64,000 bases of DNA from Brachionus manjavacas. Taxonomy: Eukaryota > Rotifera > Eurotatoria > Ploima > Brachionidae. Of this stretch, positions 35,901 through 47,899 are shown one piece after another. Under the pieces are notes generated by a model. It saw nothing but the letters and a program-made list of their open reading frames with translations. It was not told the DNA's origin and did not search any database. The position numbers and the translations under genes were made by a program. Location: assembly GCA_019054805.1 (NCBI GenBank), contig JAHQIY010000005.1:3269501-3333500 (forward strand). The letters run 5' to 3'. Position 1 is the first letter of the stretch, and every line of letters starts with the position of its first letter.

Positions 35901-37295
35901 TATAGCTAATCATTCCAAAGATTTGGACAAATCAATAAAATATCTATGTTTTTACACTTTAAATAAATCCGAATTAAGCAAATTTAATATGTCTAAAGAT
36001 GCCAAGAAAATACTTCATTTGAAAATAAATCCTTCAATAAGAGAATATACTTATCAAAGTGTTGAGTCAATTATCTATGTGGATATAGATGGTTATCCAA
36101 CTGTTTGGTGTGCTGTGGGTAACAGGATTAAAATTTTTGATGCCATTACTTGGAATGATGAAATAAATGACATGAAATTAGACAATAAAATTGTAAAATT
36201 TATTTTTAAATCCTTGGAATTATTTACTAAGTATCTTTAGACATGTTTAATGCATGAACCAATAAATTCTAAAATTTGGATCAGTGTATTAGGAAATTTT
36301 TTCTATGTAATGGATGTTCAAACTCGATCTTTTAATCAGAAAATACAAGTTCATTCAGATATTATCATTTGTATCATTAATTTCGAAAAAATCGAGTAGT
36401 ATTTTTTTCAAAATACCTAAATAAAATAATAAAATAATATTAGAAAAGTTTTAACAGCATCAGCAAACGGTGAAATTTTTGTTTGGGATGCCAGCAAATT
36501 GGATAAGATAGATTCATTCAATACTTTTCAAGCTACAGGAAAGCAATCTAAATTAATTGATATCAAAACATCAGCAAAATATTTACTATCAAGTAAATTA
36601 AAATTTTTATTTTTTTTTAAATATCAAGGTAATTTGACTTACTAAGTTTATTTGACACAAATTGACATTTTTGATGAGTTTTTCCAATTTAGAGAAACTC
36701 TAAAATTTAATTGTGGTGAAAATAATGAGCTAATTAGTTGTGCATGTTTGAGTCATGATCCAGAGAGCAATGAAGAACTTGTAGATTTTTAAATAAATTG
36801 AAAAATTAAAATTTGAATATTAGTTTTTAGTTATGGGTTGGAAATACAGCCAACGGAATTGTTTCAGTTTGGAGTTTGAAAAATTTTGAGTTAAAAATGA
36901 GAATAGGAGTTGACGAGTGCAAAGGATATAGATCATTTTTGTGCGTTGATGATTTGGTAGCTAAAAATTAAAATTAAAATTTAGTAATTTAGCATTATTC
37001 TAGATATGGGCCGGTTCAAAAGATGGAAGATTAATAATTTTTAGTTCAAAATTGTTTGAATGTGAAAATTCATTAAAGGCGCACAATGACTCAATTAGGT
37101 CCCTTTGTTGTGTTGAAAATAAGTTTGTTTCATTTTAATTCTTTTTTTTTTAGATTTTGATTTTTTTTAAGATTCATAATATCGGGATCAGGAAGTGGCG
37201 ATGGTTCAATAGCTATATGGCGACCAGAAAGAATAAAAAGAAAAACTATCGTAGGATCGATTAATAAAATGTTAATTACAGATGACTTTTCTTGA
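29924..37295 (+). CDS. DENND3: DENND3-like Rab guanine-nucleotide exchange factor (23 exons, ~1233 aa)
   Basis: DENND3 activates Rab12 through its DENN domain; the C-terminal WD repeats form a propeller. Exons: 29924-30010, 30062-30214, 30261-30375, 30428-30555, 30616-30764, 30876-30996, 31054-31251, 31303-31452, 31506-31654, 31709-31819, 31872-31968, 32021-32254, 32300-32621, 32686-32784, 35312-35632, 35684-35840, 35889-36192, 36241-36395, 36444-36592, 36647-36780, 36831-36956, 37004-37122, 37172-37295. uDENN: FCFP and DPFVHSFVLTDMEGK. Core DENN: YVPTSIILMS, FTHLPVPPK, FDLSLTLIFNRFPLDD, PFKWFLSYVPLLPG and APHPFIMGF. dDENN: GDLTQFIKW. Then IGNLVLTQKCLYLLEL (GRAM/PH-like) and WD units such as TASANGEIFVWD, WVGNTANGIVSVW, WAGSKDGRLIIF and SGSGSGDGSIAIW. 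The length matches human DENND3 (about 1200). The first three junctions are the least certain. A 2.5-kb intron (32785-35311) carries transposons. Confidence 0.88.
33366..34195 (-). mobile_element. CR1-like LINE fragment inside the long DENND3 intron (antisense)
   Basis: Minus-strand frames at about 34195-33787 and 33760-33545 encode CERDLGVMVSSDLKW, MVRPHLDYAVQVWNPS, LEKVQERATK and RVRGDLIEMYKLMNGIEK. A frameshift near 33760-33790 breaks the reading. The copy is 5'-truncated and ends, in its own direction, in an ACT microsatellite (plus-strand GTA repeat at 33366-33381). It lies antisense to the host gene and within an intron, so the host reading frame is not harmed. Confidence 0.85.
34727..35096. 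repeat. MITE-like inverted-repeat element in DENND3 intron
   Basis: The left arm begins GGGGTTGTGAAGTTC and continues through CAATTCGATCTTTTCAATTC and TTTACTAAAAGAGATAA to about 34819. The right arm, about 34990-35096, is its reverse complement and ends CTTCACAACCCC. The right arm carries a short insertion (a duplicated GAACTTGAAACAAT-like stretch). The core is non-coding. CAAGAATA occurs immediately outside both ends (near 34718 and at 35096), a possible 8-bp target duplication, which would suit a hAT-derived element. Confidence 0.7.
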
Positions 37296-37377
37296 AAGTA
37301 TTTTTATAAAAATTATTCCTCATTCCAGCAATTTGTTTGAATAAATTTTGAAAATAAAGTTTAATTTTTAAAATTTT

Positions 37378-39835
37378 TTATTCATTATCTTCTGGTAAAA
37401 TAACACCTAAATCATCTTTTTTACCACCAGGATAAACTGTATCGTATAGCTCTTTAATTTCTTCTTCCATTTTTTCTAATTCCAAATTTTTGATTTTTAA
37501 AAAGCATCGTCCTCGATTAAGCTTGTTAAATTGATCCATGTCATTTTCACCCAAAAAATCTGTAAAGCCCGTTTTCTCACTTCTTCCGGTCAGAGCTACA
37601 ACAAGCATAGAATCATCATCTAATTTTTTATAAATTTTGTTTATATATTTCAAAATTTGAGTTAACTCGTTATCATCTAAACCATTTTGTTGATTATTTT
37701 GAACATGAAATTGTGTCCATGTAAATTTGTTGATATTCAATGATTCATCAAGTGTTTCAAAAGCCTTTTTATTGCTTTCAGCCTGTAAAGTATCAAAATT
37801 TTTCGGAAAATTTTTGTATGGAATTTCCTTGTCAATGTAAACGCTTTTTATTGAATTATCAATAAGAACTTGAAAGAAATTTTGATCAATATTTAAGCCC
37901 GTTTGATAGATAAATTTTGATATGTTGGCAACATTGTCTTTTTCCGTATTATCAAATCCTTCAAATGACATTGCTGCATGATCTTTATAAACATTTGTGC
38001 ATCCATTTACGATAACATCACCAAAATCTAGTCCTTGTCGAAGTTTTAACAAAACAAGCTGGAGTGATGATTTGGCATCAATGACTGGATTATGAGTTGA
38101 TTCTTGAATTAATTTCCTAAAATTTTTTTAAATATTTTTTTCAAAAATCTTTTTATTTTTTTTTTAAAACTACCCTAAAAATTGAGCTGATAATTTTCTT
38201 AATGATGGCTTCACATCTCTATTACCCGATACATTGAATATTATACTAGTATCTATTACATAAGGATGAAACATCTATTAAAGCTAAATTTAATTTTTTA
38301 ATTTTAGAATTTTTTCAAGTACCTTAAGTGCATGTAAATCGTTGTTTAAACTTTGACCACATAAAATGGCATCTGATGGAAGTATTTCTTGTATTTTTCT
38401 TTGTACATCTGATAAGTCAATTTCAATATCTTTTAGATGAAGCTCATTAACACCAGTAATGCTATGTTAAAAAAAATAAGATTTTATTTTTCATAGTTGT
38501 TTAAAAGTCACAAGTTAAAATCCGAATCCGGACTTATAAATTTTTTTTTCAGAAATCCGGCTACTTGAATTTTTTACCGTTTCAGGAAGTTATTAAGGCG
38601 GCATAGTTATAGTCAAACTCAATAAAATTAAAGTCGACTTGGACTTGACTTAAGACTTGTGACTTTTAAGCAATTCTGGTATTTTTTAACTAAAACAAAT
38701 TTTACTGAGTTAAATAATTTTGAATTGGACGCCTCGGCTTAACAAATGTTTCATAGATGCATTCAAGATTTTCGTTTGCCAAAGCTAGCCAAACTATTTC
38801 CATTTCACCATCAATATTATAACACATTTCACAGTCTATTGAAAATAAGGGACTTGAATTGTTTACGGCAGTGTAACTTTCTTTTGAATAAACATATTCT
38901 TTCACTCTGTCAGAACTGCTTAAATCAAAGGGTAGGGGATAATCTTCTCGAACCATTTGCACCACATTTAGCAGCAGAGATTTTCTAGGTATTTTATCCA
39001 AGTCACTTGTTTCTGATTTAGCTATATTTTTATCATTTTTAATTTTTTTAAACAAAGTCTTATACTGCTTTACAACCTGATTCCTTTTAATTTTGAATTC
39101 ATCCTCTAAAAAACTTTAGATAATATTTTTTAATTTTTTTGACAATTTTAAAATTACGATCCCTAATTTTCATCCATTGGGTTTGAGTAATTGGAACTGA
39201 TACAAATTCGCTAACGAAATCGCTTCCGTTTACATTAGATGATACGAATTCAATTGAGTTTAATTCTTTTTTTTGATTCAGAAATATTTTGTGAAATTTT
39301 TTGAATTTTTCTTTATTTAATTCGTGATCATACTCTGACACATTATTTACTGTAATTAGATTAACGGATTTTAAAAATGCTGGACGCAGAATTTTGCACC
39401 ATCTAAAGTTCGAATTTTTTAACAATTTTAATCACTTGAATTTTATTGATTAACCTTGGATAAAATCTAAATTGATTGCCAATTAAACTAAAGAGAATAA
39501 CTCTTTGGATATCTTGGATGAAAAATTGTGGCAAAGTCCACTCCATCTTATCATTATTTTCCAATGATTTATCAAAAGATTTTAACTCGTCAAGACACAT
39601 AAATAACTTGGATTTTTTCTAAATAAATCAAATTTAGATTCAATTTTGATCAATAAACTGAATTTACCATGATAATTTTTTTTTTTAATCGGATTTTTTC
39701 TGAAAGTTGTTTTTCAAGTGAATGTCTATCCATTTTTTCTGAAGATTCACAATTTTCACCATTTTTCTTCGATTTTTTGAAATAATCATGACATTCCTTT
39801 TGGTCATTTTCGGTTTCTGAAATAGGTCTTTTCAT
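37378..39835 (-). CDS. REXO5: REXO5/REXO1-like DEDDh RNA 3'-exonuclease (7 exons, 651 aa)
   Basis: These nuclear/nucleolar exonucleases trim the 3' ends of structured RNAs. Exons in transcript order: 39835-39668, 39618-39455, 39402-39158, 39105-38706, 38461-38323, 38274-38174, 38116-37378. The exonuclease motifs are intact: FSIDCEMC (Exo I, Asp and Glu), GQSLNNDLHALK (Exo II Asp) and THNPVIDAK (Exo III His and Asp). HPYVIDTSIIF and LRKLSAQFLG also match. A Lys/Glu-rich N-terminus (KRPISETEND, KKSKKNGENC) fits nuclear targeting. The C-terminal 200 residues may hold a degenerate RRM-like region (GRCFLKIKNLELEKMEEEI); REXO5 has two RRMs, so that subtype call is tentative. The stop lies 82 bp from the DENND3 stop, tail to tail. 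Confidence 0.85.
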
Positions 39836-41685
39836 TTTTTTTTGAATAAAATACCAATTTTTAACTAAAAAAAATTCATTAATTTAAATGTGTATTTAAT
39901 AAACCATTAAAATATTGACAAGCTATTTGTCTTTGAGAAAAATTCAATTCTAACTATGAGTTTGTATTAAAAGCCACGTTTTAAACATTGGTTTTGGGAA
40001 ACTAAAATCTCAAAGTATGATTCTGTTTCATTTCATGCTTTTAATTAACTGATACTTTAAAAAAAAAGAATATTCATGTATATTAACACAATTAGATATT
40101 GAAAAGGAGAATCAAGAAAACAAAATGGTGATGTTGGAAGCATTCTAGCTGTATCCAGCATCTGCAAAAAAGGGTACACAATTAATTTTTTTTTTAAATA
40201 TCAATAAAAGTATAATTTAATAAGCAAAATTAAATTTTTATTGATCTTTAATTTTGTGCAAGATTTATCTCGCATTTTTAAAATCAAAAATATTAATAAT
40301 TAGAACTTTCATTTCATTTTTTATGTTATTTCTAAAAAAATAATTATTAGATCTTACCTGGACCGTCAAATATTTAAACTTATATATTAAATAAATAAGA
40401 TACATTGAAGTAAGTTCTTAAAAAATTACTAATATTAAGATAATTCGATAACAAATTAATTATTTCTATTCGACATTGTAAAATTCCATTCAAATCTTAT
40501 ATAAAAAAGCTTAAAAGTGAAAATTGTTTCACATGATGTTAAAGTCTGAAAAAAACTGTCAATTAATTTTCATTTGATTTTCTATATTTCTAAAATTAGG
40601 AAAAAAATTTTTTTTCACTCTTTTTAATTTAATTTAACAAAAATTAAAAAAAAAGATAAGACTCAATTTTAAATTTTTAGTATTAAAATGTTTTGAATGT
40701 GAATTTTTCTTAATTCAAATTTATTATTAGTATTGGAATAATTGTTTTTACAAAAAAAAATTTTAAATTTAAATTTAAATTTTAGTTAATTTGACACTTG
40801 TTTTATATTGAAAACTGATGCTAGATTTTTTTAGTTACTAATTTCTTATTTTTCATAAATAAAAAATGAAAGCGGTAGTCGGTATTTAAAATTTAAAATT
40901 TACACTTGTGATCTAATATATTTTTCATGATATCAAATATTAGCAAAAGATTAAACAGCATAGACGAAATTTCAATTTGTTTCAATTTTTTATTTTAACA
41001 ACTTGGATTTAAAGTTTTAAAATTCAATAATTTAAATTAATTTATCAAATAATAATTTTTAATCTTGTGGTTGGATTTAAAGATTTGGTAACACAGCCTA
41101 AATGTATTTAATGTAAATTCGGTGACGTAATTTGAAAAACCGAAATATATCAGTCGTTTTATTTTTTTTTAAACAACCCACATATTCTTGTAAATCTTGA
41201 AGAGAGGAATCCAAATATTTATTTGAAATATTTTTAAAAAATTTTTAAACCTTTTTTTTTTAATTCAAAGTTTTTTTTCGGCTAATTTGGTAGAATTTTT
41301 TCAAATTAGTAATTATGTTTGACAATTTTTGATCCGATGACGGAACAAGTTTGAACTGACCTTATTTGCTTATCGTTTTCAGCGGGTCTTAATTAATAGA
41401 AAATAATTTTTACTAGAATTTTAAGATAGCCGATGGGTCCGTTGTCTAATGTTGTTATTTTTTATGGGTTAAGAGGCTAATGAGGTATCACCTCAATATC
41501 CAAAAAGCCCACCCATTTACCCCTAAAAATAAAATATCTAACATAATTAGACTTAAAGAACAAAAATGATCACAATAACTTTTTTTTTATGAAAAATTTA
41601 AAATTTTGTTTCTCCTGTTTTTACAAAAATAATTTGATTTTATTTGATAAAAGTATTCATTCTGTATTATCGAAAATCGTCAATA

Positions 41686-41859
41686 TATTATAAAAATGAA
41701 TCAGAACAAACAAAAAGAAGTAAAAAAAAAAAGTATTCGATGGAAGATCTTGATAACGCAAAAAAAGATGTTTTTGAAAAAAAATTGAACACTACTCAAG
41801 CTTCAAATTTATACAACATTCCGAGACAGATCTTTTTAACTAAAAAAAAAAAAACATAA
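41686..41859 (+). pseudogene. Psq/pogo-type helix-turn-helix fragment
   Basis: The frame reads KKKKYSMEDLDNAKKDV followed by TQASNLYNIPRQ, which resembles the Psq-type HTH at the N-terminus of pogo/Tigger transposases (YS.E.L..A...V......S...A...Y.IP). Nothing else of a transposase follows and the frame ends within 20 codons. It is probably a leftover of a DNA transposon; a chance resemblance cannot be ruled out. Confidence 0.35.
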
Positions 41860-42663
41860 AATTTATTTTGAATTCGTTAATAATTCGTTTAATTTTTTTC
41901 TATTATGTTGTAGCGTATATTTAAAAGAATAAAAATAAAGAATATTTTAAATATTTATATTTTTAAAAATAACATTTAATCCTTTTTTTAATTCTTATTG
42001 GGCTAATTGGGTGAATTCGGTGAATATCCTGAAAAAGAGGTTAGTTCTCGGGCTAAATATTTACAAAATCTGGGGTAACTAGTATTCACCCAATAAGGCC
42101 TCACCCAATTAACCGCAGGAAGTAATGGGGTGACTAGAAAAAACTGGTCTAATTCGGTGAGCATTTTTGTAGTTTTTGAATAAAATGAGTGCGAAATATG
42201 CAATAAAAAAAAATAGGTCACCCGGTTAGGCTCATTTACCATAAATTTTAAATTTTTTTAATAATTTTATTTAATTTTTGACTTGAAAGATATGATTGAT
42301 GATAAGTTGCCTAAAATATAGCTCCCTAATTTCGAGTTTTTGAGCATACAAATATTCGAAAAAGTATCTAATACAAAAATAAAAATCTGTCACGAATTAA
42401 CATTACAATGAAAAATTTTATTTACTAAAAAACTACTCACAAAAAATATTAAACTTAAGAATAAAAATTTATTTCTTATTTGAGCTTAAAATGGCTACCA
42501 AATTCTCCAGATTTGAAAACTAATGATCATTTTTTCTTGAACACTTTTGACACAAATATGAGATCAAATAGTTTTGCTTATATTCGTTGTGCGACTATCG
42601 GTGGAAAAAAATTTAAAATGTAGTTAATAGCTTAACAAAAATGAAAAAGAAGTTTTAACTTTT

Positions 42664-42865
42664 TAGTAGTAGTAATAGTAAATAAAGCTGTGAAACAGAG
42701 GTGACTGTGTGGATGTAGATTATAAGGCTTCATCATATCAGCTCTTATCTGATCTGCCAATGATTACACTCTGTTTACCGATCTCCTCAGATCACCCGAC
42801 GCCATGTAAGCATCCAATCTAGCCTTAAAGCTGTTCACATTGCTCGCATTAACAATACTGGTAAT
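42664..42865 (-). mobile_element. CR1-like LINE 3' remnant
   Basis: On the minus strand IVNASNVNSFKARLDAYM and GDLRRSVNRV match the terminal VN..SVNSFK.RLD.Y block of CR1-type ORF2. A TAG/TAA trinucleotide tract (plus strand 42664-42680) marks the 3' end. Confidence 0.65.
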
Positions 42866-44246
42866 GTATTAAATTATATAATAGTAAATTCCAAATAGTT
42901 GCAGATTGATTAAGAAGGAACAAAAAAAAAAATCTTTAAATTTTTTAACTATTTTGCAATCTATATGTAATAAATTGCTTTTTTATAAGAGAAAAAATTA
43001 TTAAGTTCCTTATTTATTAATTTTTTTACTTTTTAAAATCTAATTAAAGAAGAAAACTAATTTTAAAGACTTGAATTTTGATTTTAAAAAGCAAAAAGAT
43101 TATCTTAATTATAACTAATAATTTTATAATGAATTTTAACAGAATCACGTTTAAAAAGGAAGTTTTAGTACTCAGTCTTGTATTTAAAAAAATAACAAGG
43201 GCCCTTTTATTCTTTTTTAGTAACGAATATTTATAAAATTAATTTTTTTAAAAAACATAGAAAAAAAATAAAATGAGTTATCAATTAATTTTTATTTAAA
43301 ATTTTTCAAAAATAGAAATTTATCTTAAAAATAAAAAATTTATTATTTTGAGTATTCAAAAAAAATTAGTATAATTTAGTAAAGTAATTAGTAAAAAAAA
43401 TTGGATAATTTTTAAAATTAAATAATTCGGTTTTTAATCAGTAAAAAACTAATTTTATATTTTAAATGCAATCTATTTGATTTCAACGTAATTAGATTGC
43501 GAAAGTGACATCAATTTATCATTTTTTTAAATAAATTTGAATCATTGCACTTTTTTCATGTTATTTCAGAATTCAATGAAGATTTTAAAAAAACATCATT
43601 TTATATTTTTCTAATAAAAAAAGCTTATTTAAAAATTTAAAAATTAAAAAAATATCTGGGTTTATAGACTCAGTAGTTTGAATTTTAGATCTTTTGAATT
43701 ATGTAACACAATTTTATACAGAGAATCGATTTTAATTTAGAAAAAAATTTTTGTCAATTACTAGCAAGTTTCTTCTTTCTACAAGAGCTACGGGAGTTAA
43801 AAACACATTTCTTTTTTAATCCATTTGCTTTATTATTAGTTTATAAATCATTTGATAGTTAATTATATAATGGTTGAATATAATAGTTTATTTTCTTTTA
43901 AGCACAGAAGAAACAAGTAAAATTTTGTGTTAAATAGATTTCTGCTTGTGGTTGACAGTTTTCTAATTGTGAAAGAATAGTAAATTCTAATAAATTCTAG
44001 AGAATAAAATTCAGTTTGGAAAGCGATTAAAAAAGTTTAAAAATAAGTTTTCTTAAAGTTGAAAAAGAACTAAAAATTGTCTCCATTTAAATAATTAAGA
44101 TTAGATAAAGCTTGAATTTTAGATATTTCTTTATTAAGAATAAAACAAAATAAAAATAAAAAAACGCTTTTTAAAAAATTGAACAACTCAATGCATTCTG
44201 TCTTGTGATTAACATACGAGATATGAAATATATACACACAAGATGA

Positions 44247-44369
44247 TCATAATGCCAGGCCTCTATATTGACTTAAGTTGTTGGCGACGCTGATCAGTCT
44301 ACACGTGATAAAGCAGCCTGCGAAAATAAAAGATAAGAACAGACAGATAAAAAATTTACATTTATTCAT
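44247..44369 (-). CDS. Possible 40-aa secreted peptide
   Basis: The minus-strand frame starts MNKCKFFICLFLSFIFAGC, a convincing signal-peptide-like hydrophobic run. It ends after about 20 more residues (LISVANNLSQYRGLAL). It lies about 200 bp downstream of the Rab5 stop on the same strand and is less AT-rich than its surroundings. It could equally be part of the Rab5 3' UTR or an exon beginning after TTTTCGCAG. No homology was recognised. Confidence 0.25.
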   Translation of the reverse strand: MNKCKFFICLFLSFIFAGCFITCRLISVANNLSQYRGLAL

Positions 44370-44564
44370 CTTTATATATTCAAAATTTTTATCATCCAAA
44401 AAATAGGTGAACATAGATAAAATTAAACGGTCGAGCAATGAAAAATCAAGAGAAGATAATTAAAATAAATAGCTTTAAAAAATTTAGCAAATGAACAAAA
44501 AAATTTTTCATTAAGTTTTTTTTGAAAAAAAAATTCTTAATCATGATGAATATTAGATTGAAGT

Positions 44565-45221
44565 CTATTTGCAAGCACAGCCGGAGGTTCCTGGTTGGTT
44601 CTGGTTCGCAGTGCCAACATTCACTCCGCTTCTGGTCTGACTCGTTCTGGACATTTGTTCGCTCAAGTCGGTTTTGGGTAACTTTTTGGCAATTGATGTA
44701 AATATGTCCATGACATTGGCGGCCGTTTTGGCCGAAGTCTCCATGAACAAGAGCGAATGCTCGTCGGCATATTGCTTGGCTTCATCGTACGAAACAGCTC
44801 GTTTATTAGCTAAATCGAGCTTGTTTCCGGCCAAAGCGATAACAATGTTGGGACTTGCCTGGCGCTGAAGTTCTTTGACCCAGGTCTGCGCCTTTTGAAA
44901 TGTCTCTTTGTTGGATATATCGTAGACTACAATGGCTGCTTGGGCGCCTCGGTAGTACATGGGCGCTAGGGAATGGTAGCGCTCCTGGCCAGCCGTGTCC
45001 CAAATCTCGAATTTGACCGTGGTGTCGTCTATCTGAATGGTCTGGGTTAGAAAAGCTGCTCCGATGGTGCTCTCTTGGAATTCATGAAACTGGCCTTTGA
45101 CAAAACGAAGCACTAAACTTGACTTGCCTACGGACGACTCGCCCAACAGCACTAGCTTAAACTGGCAAGTCTTATTAACTGTTCCGCCACCGCCAGAGCC
45201 TGTTCTTGTTTGGGATGACAT
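44565..45221 (-). CDS. RAB5: Rab5 small GTPase (intronless, 218 aa)
   Basis: Rab5 governs homotypic fusion of early endosomes and endocytic traffic. G motifs are complete: GESSVGKSS (P-loop), the effector region [11 protein letters not shown] typical of Rab5, [20 protein letters not shown] (switch II), GNKLDL and ETSAK. The C-terminus ends SGCACK, a Cys-x-Cys prenylation site followed by one residue; vertebrate Rab5 ends CCSN or similar. The length (218) is normal. The coding region is intronless and clearly less AT-rich, with GC-ending codons, unlike most genes in the window. A GA-rich tract lies about 120 bp upstream. Confidence 0.97.
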   Translation of the reverse strand: MSSQTRTGSGGGGTVNKTCQFKLVLLGESSVGKSSLVLRFVKGQFHEFQESTIGAAFLTQTIQIDDTTVKFEIWDTAGQERYHSLAPMYYRGAQAAIVVYDISNKETFQKAQTWVKELQRQASPNIVIALAGNKLDLANKRAVSYDEAKQYADEHSLLFMETSAKTAANVMDIFTSIAKKLPKTDLSEQMSRTSQTRSGVNVGTANQNQPGTSGCACK

Positions 45222-45337
45222 GTTAATAAATTATAAAATCTATATGTGATCAAAAAGCAAAGATAAATGAGTAAAGTTTTTTCTTAGTTGGCGTTCAATG
45301 TTAAATCTAAGTGTCTCTTAAAATTTTATACATTTTT

Positions 45338-45372
45338 CTCTCTCTTTCTCTCTCTCTCTCTCTTTTTTTTAG
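45338..45372 (-). promoter_or_regulatory. GA/CT microsatellite upstream of Rab5
   Basis: A CT-repeat tract on the plus strand, read as GAGAGA on the Rab5 strand, lies 117-150 bp upstream of the Rab5 start. Such tracts are common in animal core promoters and bind GAGA-type factors in some phyla. Whether it acts here is unknown; it may be a plain microsatellite. Confidence 0.35.
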
Positions 45373-46079
45373 TCAAAAAATAGAAGAACGAAAATATGAA
45401 AAATAACAAGGGATCCAATCTATGTACTGTGTTCGTAATTTAATCATAATTTTAGAATTTTTTAATTAATTATTCAAATAATTAATTATGATAATAGGTA
45501 AGCTTCGACTTGATCTAAATCAAAAGGCATTTTTGTGAAGGATTAATGCGTTGTCCACGAGATTAGTAAAATAAGTAATTTTATGGATATTGGATTTAGA
45601 ATGGGATTTTTTGGCCGAATCGACCAAGACCTATCATTTGATAATTAATTTATTTATTGGCGAAATATTCGATTGAAAGCAACATAAAATTTGTCTTAAG
45701 AATAAACCAGAATTTTTTCAAACTATTTATTTTGATTATTCAGACCATTGATTCATGCAATTAAGTTATGAGACTATTTAGTCATTTTACTTGAACAGAA
45801 TTAATTTTTTTTTGGTTGTTGTTGTTGAAATATTTCGTAAATTTAAACAAAGTCATATCTAGTTATTAGGTTTTTATTTTAGATGAATTTTAAAATTTCA
45901 AAATTTTTCTAATAAACTTGAACTTTGATTTAGGCAATTCAAAAAGTCAATTATAAATATCATTATGAAAAAAAAAAATTTTTATTTAATTCGAAAAAAA
46001 AACGCCAAAAGGCGACCTAAAATTAAATTTTGCAAAAGATATAAAAAAATTTAAATATAAAACGTCCAAAATTTACCAA

Positions 46080-46781
46080 TAAATAGAATTAATAACCATT
46101 TAAAGGGTAAACAAACAAACTGCCAATACTCTCTTCTTTTTGCAGATGATTTGGCTACCTTTTTTACATTTTTTTAAAGAAAGTAAATCTTGAAAAAGTG
46201 ATTAAGTATCTAAAATTAATGATAGCAATTTAAATAAAGAGGAAAAGTCAAATTCTTAGGAATAACGTTAGACTCATAACTTACATTTAGTCCAATGGTG
46301 GATGAATCAAAAGAGCGCTGTAATTCAAGGCTTAACTTAATAAAATATCTTTCAAATAGAAAATGGGGTCTAAAACCAAAAACATTAGGTAATCTTTACA
46401 AGTCCTTAATAGAATCAATCTTGGATTATTCTTTTCCTGGTTTAAATTCATTCTCAGAAACTAACATCAAAAAAATACAAGCTATTCAAAATTTAGCAAT
46501 TCGATCTATTTTGAAGCTAAAATATGACACCTCCTCCAATATTATACACCCAGAGGCCTCTAATAAACCAAATCTCCTAACATTCTCAAATCGACTTTTT
46601 GAGTTGAGAGAGAGATATGTCAAGACAGGATTGAGTCATTCTATTCCACTGGTCGTCAGACTGGTGGAAGAATATAGGGAATATAGGTTTCGAATCAAGA
46701 TATATCGAATATCCAACTCCATTGTGTAATTGCCAATTAGTAATTTCTTTTTTTATCCTGAACTATCTATTATTTAAATAT
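46080..46781 (+). mobile_element. Non-LTR LINE fragment (5' part of a copy split by a nested insertion)
   Basis: CQYSLLFADDLATFF at about 46121-46165 is the reverse-transcriptase catalytic box. The frame 46295-46729 encodes the downstream part: RKWGLKPKTLGNLYKSLIES, LDYSFPGLNSFS and KKIQAIQNLAIRSILKL. A frameshift lies between the two. The element resumes after a nested LINE at 47697. It is the best preserved copy of a family also seen at 17730 and 26715. Confidence 0.8.
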
Positions 46782-47696
46782 TATTATTATTATTATTTAG
46801 GCTTATGCTAAGGCCAATTAATAGGCCACTTTCCCGGCACACTGTCAAATAAAGCGTGCCGTAATATTATATACATTATGAAAAAACAACTTTGTACAAT
46901 TGATATAAAAATAGAATAAAAATAAAGGAAGTTGGTGGGTTCATATTAAGCATCATATCTAATGAGATGTGTGATTCTGTCCGGTATTGTATCCCTGTTT
47001 TTTGAATTGAATATTGTTATTAGTTCAGTTACTATCGGGTTGTTTTTACAATTCGATCTGATTTCCGATTTTATTACGTATTTGTTTACTTTGCACTGGT
47101 CTTCTAGTTTTAGTGGTAAGTCATCGAGGTCCTCTTCTCCATACTCAGTTAATTCTTTTATTATGTCTTTGAGTCTAAGGTGTATGGTCTGTTCGACTAT
47201 TTTTCGGGTGTACGTGTTCCTTAGGAGGTTTACAATAAATTGGTTCTTAATAATCTCGACGTATTCGATGGTCGGTTCAATCTTGAGTGCATGCATTAGG
47301 TTGATTGTCTTGCATTTAGTCGGAATACCTATTATTGTTTTTATTAAGTTACCTTCAATTCGTTTAAGCTTAGGTGTATCTCTTTGAGTTGAGTATAAAC
47401 TCTCTATACCATATAGTAGTACCGGTCTGACGTACGTTTTATATTGTTGCCCTTTCATAACCGGATGAAGGTTTGGACCAGTCAGTCCGAGTTACTTTAG
47501 TTTCATGAGTGCCGCCATAGCTGACTTTTTCCTTTTTTCTAGGTGTTCGATATGTTTGTTATCATCTGTGATTTCAACTCCTAGGTATTTCATTTGTTTA
47601 ACTTGTTTTATGTCAATTCCGTTGAGTTTAACGTTGTCTTGCCATACATCTTTTCGTAGCACTTCAGCTGGTCTTTGTGTTTTTTTGTTAAAGATC
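46782..47696 (-). mobile_element. Second LINE nested in the first, antisense, with 13-bp target duplication
   Basis: Minus-strand frames 47698-47492 and 47458-46946 encode KQMKYLGVEITDD (YLG block) and YKTYVRPVLLYGIESLY (RP-LLYG block) plus a C-terminal region; a frameshift separates them near 47460-47490. The unit begins (its 3' end) with a TTA microsatellite at 46782-46797. It is bounded by the direct repeat ATTATTTAAATAT at 46769-46781 and 47697-47709. It is a 5'-truncated retrotransposition of about 915 bp. Confidence 0.85.
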
Positions 47697-47850
47697 ATTA
47701 TTTAAATATGTCTTACCTCTTGTTATTTCAAAATATCGTTTTTAATTTTTATTTTGACTTATTTATCCTTTTTTTTTATTTTTTTTATATGTATATTCTG
47801 AAGCAGCATTAGCTCGGTACAGAAAACAAATAAATAAAATTTAAAAGGTA
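47697..47850 (+). mobile_element. 3' remainder of the interrupted LINE
   Basis: After the nested insertion the host element continues with GTCTTACCTC and ends near GCATTAGCTCGGTACAG. The same order (GTCTAACCTC, then GCATTAGCTCGGTGCAG) is seen at 18390-18460 in the decayed copy. Confidence 0.7.
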
Positions 47851-47899
47851 AGACTACCAATAAGTAAGCCAACATTGGTTTTTTTGCATCCCAAGTTTT

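Larger units (their letters stand above)
39836..44246. other. Long gene-poor intergenic stretch
   Basis: About 4.4 kb with no supportable gene. It holds one helix-turn-helix remnant (41686-41859) and one CR1-like 3' remnant (42664-42865). A GC-richer patch at 42000-42245 carries repeated CACCCAATTA / TAATTGGGTG motifs in both orientations; its open minus-strand frame has no protein-like character. Confidence 0.5.

Noticed and set aside
42003..42242. 79-codon minus-strand frame in a GC-richer patch
   Set aside because: The sequence is repetitive (CACCCAATTA variants in both orientations); the translation has no domain or signal features.
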